Positions 1 to 8,653 of a stretch of DNA of 42,476 nucleotides are shown one piece after another. How positions within the stretch are numbered: position 1 is the stretch's first letter; each line of letters starts with the position of its first letter. Source of the stretch: JAGMXM01 sp964458325 (GTDB lineage Bacteria > Verrucomicrobiota > Verrucomicrobiia > Limisphaerales > UBA1319); the NCBI GenBank assembly GCA_964458325.1, contig CAYWIM010000034.1, positions 1 to 42,476 on the forward strand. The letters run 5' to 3'. Made by a program: the position numbers and the translations under genes. The notes beneath the pieces were generated by a model. That model made no database searches and was not told the DNA's origin. It saw nothing but the letters and a program-made list of their open reading frames with translations.

Positions 1-71
1 TGCGATACATGACCGACCGAGCAACGAAGCAGATGGCCCGGCGCCGCCCCGCCCCTGCGGGCTGGGGGTCT

Positions 72-149
72 TGGGCGGGCTGGCTTTGTTGCTCCTCGCT
101 CACAGACCGCGCGGGTATGCTCGCTCGTCGCGCCTTGCCAGCCCGCCCA
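72..149. repeat. Large inverted repeat in the leader region (1-303)
   Basis: Positions 72-84 (TGGGCGGGCTGGC) are perfectly complementary to 137-149 (GCCAGCCCGCCCA), enclosing a 52-base loop. Beyond a short mismatch the pairing resumes between GGGG (about 65-68) and CCCC (about 152-155). This could be a REP-type dispersed palindrome or a transcriptional stem. The remainder of 1-303 shows no convincing gene: the short reading frames there carry no recognisable domain. No clear -35/-10 pair for the gene starting at 304 was found. There is no T-run after the right arm, so a simple intrinsic terminator is unlikely. Confidence 0.6.
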
Positions 150-303
150 ATCCCCTCCAGCAAAATCGGAATTAATTTTTGCACAGACCCTTAGCTGAAA
201 GCCGTCGGGACGACCGGTTGTCCGGCATGTTTTCTGCTCTTCCACCAGCGTGCGTTGTAAATGCTTTTCTCGGTTCCAGTTTGGGCCCAGTATCGATCCA
301 CAA

Positions 304-3300
304 ATGCGCGCTCGATTGGGATCGTTCGGGCTCAGCCGGATGGCCTTGGCTGCGGCCAGGGCCTGGGGGCTGATTGCGATCCTATTCCTCCCGAGTGATT
401 TGCTGCCGTCGCCCCGTGCCGCCGATGCCCCTCCGATCCAGCCCGTAGACCCGCATTGGCTCGAGCCGTTGCGCGAGCCAGCCGGGCCGTCCTCGAGACG
501 CACCGGCATCGCCATCACGGAAATCATGTATCATCCGGCCGACCGCACAGATGATCGTGTGCTCGAGTTCATCGAGCTCTATAACTCGAACGATTGGCCG
601 GAGGAAATCGGTGGGTATCGGCTGGCGGGCGACGTGGAATACACCTTTCCCCGGGGCACAACGATGGCCGCTCGCGGCTATGTTGTCGTGGCTGCATCGC
701 CCGCCGATCTCGAAGCCGTTTCTGGTTTTCCCAGCGCGCTGGGGCCGTTCGCCGGCCGTCTTCCCAATGGCAGCGGCGTCCTCGAGCTCCGCAACGAGCT
801 GAACGCACTCCTGCTCGAGGTCGAATACGCCGATGACTCCCCATTCCCCGTAGCCGCGGATGGCGCGGGCCACTCGATGGTCCTGGCGCGCCCGTCCTTT
901 GGCGAAAGCCAACCCCGCGCGTGGTCCGCCAGCCACAATATCGGCGGAAGCCCGGGCGCCGAGGATCCGCTCGCCGTCCATCCCTGGAGCCGCGTCGCGA
1001 TCAACGAGTTCCTCGCGCGCGGGGACAATGCTCAGCCCGATTTCGTCGAGCTCTACAACTACAGCACCCAGCCCGTCGAAATGACCGGGTGCGTGCTGAC
1101 TGACGATCCCGCCACCAATCGTTTCGTGTTCCCGGCCGGCGCATGGATCCCCGCCGCCGGATTCGTTGCGCTGCGCGAGGCCGACCTCGGTTTCGCCCTC
1201 AGCTCCCAAGGCGAAACGATCTATCTTAAAAGCGCCGACGGAGCCCGGATCATCGATGCTGTGCGTTTTGGCGGGCAGGCCAAGGGCGTCTCGACCGGCC
1301 GATTCCCCGACGGCGCGCAGGGATTTCACGAGCTGGGCTCGGTCACGCCGGGTGAACCCAACACCACCCTCCTCATCCGCCCGGTGGTCATCAACGAGAT
1401 CATGTACAATCCGATCTCCGGCAACGATGACGATGAGTTCGTCGAGATCCACAACCGCGGTCCGCTGCCGGTCGACGTGAGCTATTGGCGATTGAACGAT
1501 GCCATCGAATTTACATTGCCGCCCGGGACCGTGATCCCGGCGGATGGGTACCTGGCGATCGCCCGGGACGCGGCGCGCCTGCTCGAGCGTTACCCCGGAC
1601 TCACCGCAACCAACCTCATTGGCAACTTCAGAGGCCGCCTCGCCAACAGCGGCGAACGGATCGCTCTCGAGATGCCTGACGAAATCGTCTCCACGAACCA
1701 ATCGATCGCAGTCACCAACCGCATCTACATCACCGTGGACGAGGTCGCCTACTTGGACGGCGGCGCCTGGGGCAGCTGGTCCGACGGCAAGGGCAGCAGC
1801 CTCGAGCTGATCGATCCTCGAGCCGACAACCGCCTGGCCGCCCATTGGGCCGATAGCGACGACACCGCTAAAAGCCCATGGACGCCCATCGAGCACACCG
1901 GCCGGCTGGACTTGGGCCGCGGCGTCGATGGAACCAGCGAGCTGCACGTGATGCTTCTCGGGGCCGGCGAATGCCTGGTGGATGACCTCGAGGTCTTCGT
2001 GCCCGGCGGAGCCAACCTCGTCTCCAACGGCGCCTTCGAGTCCGGCCTCACCGGCTGGACCATCCAGGGCAACCACGTCCGCTCGATTCTCGCCTCCGAA
2101 GGATACCAGAGCGCGCGCAGCCTCCATCTTCGCGCCACATCCGGCGGCGACAACGGCGCCAACCGCCTCGAGATCAACCTCCCCGTCGCGCTCACATCCG
2201 GCACCGCCACCATCCGCGGACGCGCCCGCTGGCTGCGCGGGCATCCCGATCTGCTCTTGCGGCTGTATGGGAATTACCTCGAAGCCCCCGGAACACTCGC
2301 CGTGCCCACCGACCTCGGCACACCCGGCCGGCGGAACAGCCGCGCGCTCGATAACGCAGGGCCCGCCATCAGCCGGGTTGCCCACTATCCCGTCGTCCCC
2401 TCCGGCGGCCAGGCTGTGACCATCCTGGCTCGAATCGCCGATCTGGACGGCATCGCAGGGGCGGCGATCCGGTATCGAGTCGACCCGCAGACCGCATATA
2501 ATACCCTGGTCATGACCGACCGCGGGGCCGGCCTCTACAGCGCCACCCTGCCCGCCTATTCGTCGGGCACACTCGTGGCCTATTCCATCGAGGCGGCCGA
2601 TCAAGCTGCCGTGCCGGCAGCCCGCTGCTACCCGGAGTCGGCGCCCGACCGGGAATGCCTCGTCCGCTTCGGCGATCCCACCCCGCCCGGCGGATTCGGC
2701 GTCTACCGGCTCTGGATGACGTCCCGCAACATCAGCACCTGGACCACCCGCGAGAAGCTCAGCAATGAGTCCTTGGATGCCACGTTCGTCTACCGCCAGT
2801 CGCGCATCATCCACCAGGCCGGCGGACGCTACCGGGGCAGCCCGTTCGTCCGCCCGAACTACACCGGCCCGACCGGCGCCAGCTGCGCCTATGTCTGGGA
2901 CCTCCCCAAAGACAATCCCTTCCTGAACGCCGACGAGCTGAACCTCGACTCGCTCGAACCCAGCTCCCGCGACAGCACCGCCCTCCGCGAGATGACCGCG
3001 TTCTGGATGGCCCGCCAGCTCGGCCTGCCCGGCAGCTACCAGCGGTTTGTCCACGTCGTCCTCAACGGCGTCGCCAACGCCAGCCGCGGCATTCCAATCT
3101 ACTCCGACACACAGCAGCCGGACTCCGACTACGTCCGCGGCTGGTTCGCCGAGGATGCCGGCGGCCAGATCTTCAAGATCGATGACTGGTTCGAGTTCAA
3201 CGATTCGGTCGGCATGCAGTTCAACGAAAACGCCCATCTCCAGCTCTATCTGACCACTGACCTGGCCTCCGGCCGCTCTATCCATAAACAGGCCCGCTAC

Positions 3301-6300
3301 CGCTGGAGCTGGGAGAGGAAGTTCAATGGCACGCTCGACGACGATTACAGCGCCCTCTTCCGCCTGGCAGACATCTTCAACAGCCCCGACGCCACCTACG
3401 TCGAGGGCATCGAAAACACGATCGACGCCGAAGAATGGATCAACGCGTTCGCCTTGCGGCATGTCCTGGGGGACTGGGACGGCTACGGCTATAACCGCGG
3501 AAAAAACACCTTCCTGTATCGTCCGAACTCCGCTTCCTGGAAGCTGCTGCTTTGGGATCTGGATTTCTCCCTGGGCTGCAACGGCGGGCATGGCCCCACC
3601 CAGAACCTCTTTACCGTCGATGGGGGCGCCACCGAGATCAGCCGGCTCTATAATCATCCCCATTTCCGACGGGCGTATTTCCGGGCGCTCCAGCGCGCGA
3701 TCGACGGCCCTCTCCTGCCCGAACGGTCCACGCCGATCATCCAAAGCCGCTACCAGGCCCTCCAGGCCAACAGCGTCACCACCGTCTCCCCATTCGCCGC
3801 CAGTGGCGCCCAAAACATCTCGATCCCTGAATGGATCCGCCAGCGCCGCGAGTTCATCCTCGGCCAGATCCCGTCGGCCGCCTTTGCCATCACCAGCAAC
3901 TCCGGCGCCAGCTTCACCACCAACCGCAATTACTTTCGCCTCACCGGCGCCGCACCGGTCTCCGTCAAAACCCTGCGCCTCAACGGCCAGATCTTGCCGA
4001 TCACCTGGACCAGTGTCACCAACTGGGCCGCCAATCTCGTGCTCGAGGAGGGCGACAATGACCTGATGCTGATCGGATATGACTTCTCCGACACGCCCGT
4101 TCCTGGCGCAACCGACACGATCTCCGTCCGCTACACCGGCGCCGCCGAGCCGATCGAGAACCATGTCGTCATCAACGAGATCATGTACCAGCCGGCCATG
4201 CCGCGCGCTGGGTTCGTCGAGCTGCACAACACCTCCGCCCAAACCGCGTTCGACCTGGGCGGGCTCGGCCTCTCCGGCATCGATTTCACCTTCCCGGACG
4301 GCACGCTGATCGTGCCCGGCGGCTTTCTCCTCGTGGCGGAGGACCGCGCGGCTTTCGCCACGGCCTATGGCAACGCAATTCCATTGGCCGGCCAATACGC
4401 CGGGCGCCTCGATCCGGGCGGCGAAACCTTGCGTCTGATCCGGCCCGCCGACGTCTCCCGCCCCGAACTCGTCGTCGACCAAGTCACCTACGACGATGAT
4501 CCGCCCTGGCCCGCCCCTGCAGACGGACGCGGCCCTTCCCTCCAGCTCGTTGATCCTCTCCGCGACAACAACCGCGTGGCCAACTGGACCGCCATCGATC
4601 CCGAGAGCGCCGGCCAGACGCCCGCCCTAACCAACCAGTCCCTGATCCCCATCGATCAATCCTGGTCCTACGACCAATCGGGGTTCAACCTGGGCACGGA
4701 CTGGAAGGAAATCGATTACCCCGCCGCCAGCCAATGGCCCGCCGGCCCCGCCCTCCTTTACGTCGAGACTGCTGCCCTCCCCGCCCCGAAAAACACACCC
4801 CTCACCATCGGCCCCCGCACGTTTTACTTTCGCACCGAGTTCTCGTTCGCTGGCGATCCCGCTCGTTATCGTCTCCAGCTCCGCACAGTCATCGACGATG
4901 GCGCTGTGTTCTACCTCAACGGCCACGAGTGGCATCGTTTCAACATGCGCCCGGGAACGGTCGATTCCCTGACCCTGTCGCAATCCAACATCAACAACGC
5001 CGTCTACCAAGGGCCCGTGATCCTCACCAATGAATTCTTGCGCCCGGGCCGCAACGTCCTCGCCGTCGAGGTCCACCAGGGCACCGCCAATAGCACCGAC
5101 ATCGTGTTCGGCATGACGCTCGATGCCGAGCCCCTCGATGCCTCGGCTCTTTCCCCCTTCACCCCAGGCAAGGCCAACTCCGGCCGATCGTCCCTGCCCG
5201 AATTCCCCCCCTTGCGCCTCAACGAAATCGTCCTTCAGAACCTTTCCGGCCCCGCCGACGCAGCCGGCGATCGCGACCCGTGGATCGAGATCTTCAATGC
5301 TGGATCCGATCCCGTTCCCATGGATGGCTTCTTCCTGGGCACGACCTGCACCAATCTCCTGTCCTGGGCGTTTCCTGCGGACGCCGCCGTGCCCGCAGGC
5401 GGCTTCCTCCAGGTGTGGCTGGACGCCGAGCCCGCCGAATCTACCGCCGCCGCTCCCCACTCCCATTTCACCCCGATTTCCCCCGAAGGAATGGTCGTCC
5501 TCTCCCGGCTGGTGAATGGCCAGACCCAGCTCGTGGACGCCCTTCCCTATCAGCAAGTCCCGGCGGATCGATCCTTCGGCGCCTATCCCGATGGTGAGAC
5601 CGCCGGACACCGCGTTTTCCACTATCCCACGCCCGGCGCCACCAACAATCCCGCCGCCGGCCCCGCCAATGTCCTGTTCAACGAATGGATGTCCCATAAC
5701 AACGGCGCCGTCCCCGACCCCGCCGACAGCGATTTCGACGACTGGTTCGAGCTCTACAACGCCGATGACGCGGCAATCGATCTGACCGGGTTCTTTCTGA
5801 CCGATGATCCGGCTCGCGCCAACCGATTCGTCATCCCGGCGGGCGTCTCGATCCCGGCACAGGGATTCCTCCTGGTCTGGGCGGATGATGAGACATGGCA
5901 AAACTCGACGCAGCGCGCCGATCTGCATGTCAATTTCCAGCTCGACTCCGAAGGCGAAAGCCTCGCGCTGTTAGCGCCCGACGACCGTTGGGTGGATGCC
6001 ATCGAGTTCGGCGCCCAGACCAATCATGCCAGCCAAGGACGCTACCCCGATGGCGCCGTGGGCGCCGAGCCCCTGTGGCTGACCTCGGCCACCCCGGGCC
6101 AGCCGAACCACTACGCCCCCTCGAACCAGCCGCCCCGCATCGAGCCCATCTCCGATCGATCCGCCGCCGAAGGCGCCCTCCTCTCGTTCCCCATCCTCGC
6201 CGCCGATCCCGATCCCGGCCAATCGCTCGCCTTCCGGCTCGATCCCGATGGGCCCGCCGCCGCCGCCGTTCACCCCGCCTCAGGTCTCTTCAGCTGGATA

Positions 6301-6930
6301 CCCGGCGAGCTCGATGGCCCCGGCCGCTATGCACTCACCGTCCGAGTCTCCGACAATGGCGCGCCGCATCAGGAGACATCCTCGACTTTCTACATCGACG
6401 TCGTCGAGCTCAACCAGCCTCCCGTTCTCGACGAAATCGCCAGCCAGTACGTCCGCATCTCCCAATCCCTCGAATTCTCGATCTCCGCTGCCGACCCCGA
6501 TTACCCGGCCCAGGACCTCGTGTTCGACTTCGCCACCGAACCCCCTCCGGGAGCCTCTCTTTCCGAGCAGGGCCAGTTCCAATGGACGCCCGGACCCGAT
6601 CAGGGCCCCGCCGCCTACGAATTCACCGTCCGGGTGACCGACCGGGGCGATCCTCCGCTCAGCCATGCCCGGACTTTCCAGGTCTTCGTTCTGGGCCCGA
6701 GCGAGCCGCCCCGGTTGACGGAGATCACCGTTTATTCCAATGGAACCGTGACCGTCACCTGGACGTCTGAGCCCGGCCAGTTCTACCAAGCCCGATTCAC
6801 CGACCGCCTCCTGGATCCGGCCTGGCAAGACCTCGGCGCGCCTCGCGCCGCCGAGGATTTCACCATGACGGTCACCGACACCCGGGATGAAAGCGCGCCC
6901 CGGTTCTATCAGGTGATTCGACTCCGCTAA
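304..6930 (+). CDS. Giant secreted lamin-tail-domain / CotH kinase-like protein
   Basis: About 2208 residues, predicted secreted or surface exposed. I start at the ATG at 304, 54 bases inside a longer frame, because it directly precedes an N-terminal hydrophobic export segment (core around ARAWGLIAILFLP). Lamin-tail-domain motifs (INEIMY...FVELYN type) begin near residues 67, 232, 361, 1288, 1638 and 1790. A CotH-like segment spans about 800-1195, with the characteristic D-x-D...N...N stretch (LGDWDGYGYNRGKN, about 1056) and LLLWDLDFSLG (about 1082). Two cadherin/Ig-like modules beginning NQPP follow at about 1939-2035 and 2038-2130. The last 70 residues form a small beta domain ending in RFYQVIRLR. 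CotH proteins are atypical secreted kinases in spore formers; in verrucomicrobial proteins of this architecture the role is not known to me. The stop overlaps the convergent comB stop. No ribosome-binding site is obvious. Confidence 0.85.
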   Translation: MRARLGSFGLSRMALAAARAWGLIAILFLPSDLLPSPRAADAPPIQPVDPHWLEPLREPAGPSSRRTGIAITEIMYHPADRTDDRVLEFIELYNSNDWPEEIGGYRLAGDVEYTFPRGTTMAARGYVVVAASPADLEAVSGFPSALGPFAGRLPNGSGVLELRNELNALLLEVEYADDSPFPVAADGAGHSMVLARPSFGESQPRAWSASHNIGGSPGAEDPLAVHPWSRVAINEFLARGDNAQPDFVELYNYSTQPVEMTGCVLTDDPATNRFVFPAGAWIPAAGFVALREADLGFALSSQGETIYLKSADGARIIDAVRFGGQAKGVSTGRFPDGAQGFHELGSVTPGEPNTTLLIRPVVINEIMYNPISGNDDDEFVEIHNRGPLPVDVSYWRLNDAIEFTLPPGTVIPADGYLAIARDAARLLERYPGLTATNLIGNFRGRLANSGERIALEMPDEIVSTNQSIAVTNRIYITVDEVAYLDGGAWGSWSDGKGSSLELIDPRADNRLAAHWADSDDTAKSPWTPIEHTGRLDLGRGVDGTSELHVMLLGAGECLVDDLEVFVPGGANLVSNGAFESGLTGWTIQGNHVRSILASEGYQSARSLHLRATSGGDNGANRLEINLPVALTSGTATIRGRARWLRGHPDLLLRLYGNYLEAPGTLAVPTDLGTPGRRNSRALDNAGPAISRVAHYPVVPSGGQAVTILARIADLDGIAGAAIRYRVDPQTAYNTLVMTDRGAGLYSATLPAYSSGTLVAYSIEAADQAAVPAARCYPESAPDRECLVRFGDPTPPGGFGVYRLWMTSRNISTWTTREKLSNESLDATFVYRQSRIIHQAGGRYRGSPFVRPNYTGPTGASCAYVWDLPKDNPFLNADELNLDSLEPSSRDSTALREMTAFWMARQLGLPGSYQRFVHVVLNGVANASRGIPIYSDTQQPDSDYVRGWFAEDAGGQIFKIDDWFEFNDSVGMQFNENAHLQLYLTTDLASGRSIHKQARYRWSWERKFNGTLDDDYSALFRLADIFNSPDATYVEGIENTIDAEEWINAFALRHVLGDWDGYGYNRGKNTFLYRPNSASWKLLLWDLDFSLGCNGGHGPTQNLFTVDGGATEISRLYNHPHFRRAYFRALQRAIDGPLLPERSTPIIQSRYQALQANSVTTVSPFAASGAQNISIPEWIRQRREFILGQIPSAAFAITSNSGASFTTNRNYFRLTGAAPVSVKTLRLNGQILPITWTSVTNWAANLVLEEGDNDLMLIGYDFSDTPVPGATDTISVRYTGAAEPIENHVVINEIMYQPAMPRAGFVELHNTSAQTAFDLGGLGLSGIDFTFPDGTLIVPGGFLLVAEDRAAFATAYGNAIPLAGQYAGRLDPGGETLRLIRPADVSRPELVVDQVTYDDDPPWPAPADGRGPSLQLVDPLRDNNRVANWTAIDPESAGQTPALTNQSLIPIDQSWSYDQSGFNLGTDWKEIDYPAASQWPAGPALLYVETAALPAPKNTPLTIGPRTFYFRTEFSFAGDPARYRLQLRTVIDDGAVFYLNGHEWHRFNMRPGTVDSLTLSQSNINNAVYQGPVILTNEFLRPGRNVLAVEVHQGTANSTDIVFGMTLDAEPLDASALSPFTPGKANSGRSSLPEFPPLRLNEIVLQNLSGPADAAGDRDPWIEIFNAGSDPVPMDGFFLGTTCTNLLSWAFPADAAVPAGGFLQVWLDAEPAESTAAAPHSHFTPISPEGMVVLSRLVNGQTQLVDALPYQQVPADRSFGAYPDGETAGHRVFHYPTPGATNNPAAGPANVLFNEWMSHNNGAVPDPADSDFDDWFELYNADDAAIDLTGFFLTDDPARANRFVIPAGVSIPAQGFLLVWADDETWQNSTQRADLHVNFQLDSEGESLALLAPDDRWVDAIEFGAQTNHASQGRYPDGAVGAEPLWLTSATPGQPNHYAPSNQPPRIEPISDRSAAEGALLSFPILAADPDPGQSLAFRLDPDGPAAAAVHPASGLFSWIPGELDGPGRYALTVRVSDNGAPHQETSSTFYIDVVELNQPPVLDEIASQYVRISQSLEFSISAADPDYPAQDLVFDFATEPPPGASLSEQGQFQWTPGPDQGPAAYEFTVRVTDRGDPPLSHARTFQVFVLGPSEPPRLTEITVYSNGTVTVTWTSEPGQFYQARFTDRLLDPAWQDLGAPRAAEDFTMTVTDTRDESAPRFYQVIRLR

Positions 6931-7688
6931 TCCCATCGGCGCACCATCCCGTCGGCCTCCAGGCCCGCCAGGAAGCTCCACCGGTCCATTTGCAGACAGG
7001 CAGGAACGTCATCCCGCAAATCCGGATGAGCCAGCAGCCGCCGCCCGTTGCGGGCCATCGAGACGGCGGCCATCAGATCCCCCCGATTCGTTCCATACAC
7101 CTGCCGCGCGATCTGCGCACCGTCGGATATATCGCCATCGCCGTAATCCGCCCAAAGACGCTCGCACAACGCACCCGCCGCCAGCACGTCCTCCAACGCC
7201 GGTTGCTCGAATGTCCCGCTGCATACCACGAGCACTTCCTGCGGATGCTGCCGCCGCAGATGATCCGCGGTTCGCCCCAAATTCAAGAAGCCGCCCGCCA
7301 ACACCTGAGCCGCTCCCCGGCACGATTGCAGGGCCCGAGTGCCATTGGTGGTCGTCATAACGATCGTCCGGTCACGCACCCGCTCGGGGGTGAATTCCCG
7401 GGGGGAATTGCCCAGGTCAAAATCGATCCCGTCCGCTTGAGCGGCCCGGATGCGCAGGCCGTTGCGCTCTCCAGCGAGCAGGACATCCGGCTGCCGCGCC
7501 CGCACCGCCAGCGCCTCGGGAATCCCCGCCACCGGCCGGATCGCGCGGGCCCCGTGCGCCAGCGCCGTCAACATGCTGCTGGTGGCCCGAAACACGTCGA
7601 ACACCACGCACGCGGTCTGCCCCAGATCGCGCCGGGGCAGCACCGCGAAATCGGCCGGCGTAAACAGCACATCGAGATTTGTCTTCAT
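6927..7688 (-). CDS. comB: 2-phosphosulfolactate phosphatase family (ComB)
   Basis: The 253-residue protein matches the ComB family, which hydrolyses 2-phosphosulfolactate to sulfolactate (the coenzyme M precursor route in archaea). Many bacteria without coenzyme M carry a homologue whose physiological role is less clear. Visible family signatures are FDVFRATSSMLTAL (residues 30-43), GERNGL followed by FDLGNSPREFTPE, and VMTTTNGTRAL. Length is typical. It is the last gene of a five-gene minus-strand cluster: its ATG at 7688 overlaps the stop of the DNA glycosylase gene in an ATGA arrangement, which implies translational coupling. Its TAG stop overlaps the stop of the convergent giant gene by four bases, so no conventional terminator fits between them. 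Cytoplasmic and apparently intact. Confidence 0.88.
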   Translation of the reverse strand: MKTNLDVLFTPADFAVLPRRDLGQTACVVFDVFRATSSMLTALAHGARAIRPVAGIPEALAVRARQPDVLLAGERNGLRIRAAQADGIDFDLGNSPREFTPERVRDRTIVMTTTNGTRALQSCRGAAQVLAGGFLNLGRTADHLRRQHPQEVLVVCSGTFEQPALEDVLAAGALCERLWADYGDGDISDGAQIARQVYGTNRGDLMAAVSMARNGRRLLAHPDLRDDVPACLQMDRWSFLAGLEADGMVRRWD

Positions 7689-8653
7689 GAGAATCCTTCA
7701 ACGGAGGGAATGGTCCGAACGGATCGAATGCCCGCCGGGCCGGCCCGCTTCGCCTCCTCACACGCAAGCGCCCCAGATCGCCTCCGGCACATTCGGGCGG
7801 CGTGAAACAGATATTGCTGGGCATAACCGCCCTGAGGCCCAAAATGACACTCCGCAAATTGCAGCAGGCAGCGCCGAGTCGGCTGGCTGCCCGCAAAATA
7901 CCATCGCCGCAATGCCTTTTCCACCCACACGTCCATCGGAAACACTTCCGAAAAACCGAGCGCGAACAGCAAGACGCAATCCGCGATTTTTCGCCCCACG
8001 CCGGGCAGTCCCTCGAGCCGCCGGCGCGCCTCCTGAACCGGCAGCCGGCGCAATCCATCCAGGTCGATCTCCCCTTCCGCCACTCGCCGCGCTGTCTCCC
8101 GGAGATAAGGCGCCCGAAAGCCTAATCGGCATCCGCGCAGGTCGCCGTCGGAACAGGAGGCAAGAGAAGCCGCCGCCGGAAAAGCATGCGCCGGATCCGC
8201 TCCCGCCGGAGCCCGCACCCGAATTCCATACCGGCAGCATAATTCGCCAACCATCTGCTGGATCTGGATGATTTGCTTGTTCGACGAGAGGATGAACGAT
8301 GCAAGACACTCCCAGGGCTGTTGGCGCAGCAGGCGCAGTCCGGGCCACCGAGCGGCAGCCGCCCGCAGCGGCGGATCGTCGGGCCATTGGGCCTGGACCG
8401 CTTTGAGATCGACCTCCACCTGAAGAAACCCCCTCAGCCACCGCCAATCGCCATCGCCAGCCATCGCTTCGGCATGCAGCCCGTCCCTGGTTTGGGTCAG
8501 GCGAACCCAGCGAGTCTCGACCACGCCTTCCCATGCCGTCCCCTGGCGGCGCCAGCGAAAGACCTGGCCCGAACTCAGGGTCGCATCCAGGCCGTAATCG
8601 CCCGCCGGAAAAAAGTGGGAGACCGTTTCCTCAGCGGAGCTCACGGCAGGCAA
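7685..8653 (-). CDS. ogg: OGG-type 8-oxoguanine DNA glycosylase/AP lyase
   Basis: 322 residues, resembling eukaryotic-type OGG1, which removes 8-oxoguanine from DNA and cleaves the abasic strand. The N-terminal beta domain contains SGQVFRWRR (28-36), matching the family SGQ-x-FRW signature. The helix-hairpin-helix is LPGVGRKIADCVLLF (216-230), with the presumed Schiff-base lysine at 222 and the catalytic aspartate at 241 in FPMDVWVEKAL. The 19-residue spacing equals that of human K249/D268. The QNNN-like region reads SSNKQIIQIQQM, so N-I in the human SSNNNIARI motif is only partly retained. The frame opens with TTG at 8653; a GTG at 8644 is an alternative start. Either start lies inside the end of the upstream glycosyltransferase gene, so translation is probably coupled. 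It may belong to a bacterial OGG subfamily. Confidence 0.88.
   Translation of the reverse strand: MPAVSSAEETVSHFFPAGDYGLDATLSSGQVFRWRRQGTAWEGVVETRWVRLTQTRDGLHAEAMAGDGDWRWLRGFLQVEVDLKAVQAQWPDDPPLRAAAARWPGLRLLRQQPWECLASFILSSNKQIIQIQQMVGELCCRYGIRVRAPAGADPAHAFPAAASLASCSDGDLRGCRLGFRAPYLRETARRVAEGEIDLDGLRRLPVQEARRRLEGLPGVGRKIADCVLLFALGFSEVFPMDVWVEKALRRWYFAGSQPTRRCLLQFAECHFGPQGGYAQQYLFHAARMCRRRSGALACEEAKRAGPAGIRSVRTIPSVEGFS

Noticed and set aside
382..4482. A very long open frame (over 1300 codons) on the strand opposite the lamin-tail/CotH gene
   Set aside because: It mirrors the codon structure of the real gene in GC-rich DNA, has no domain or signal peptide, and its composition (Gly, Val, Asp, Glu-rich without hydrophobic pattern) is typical of an antisense shadow.
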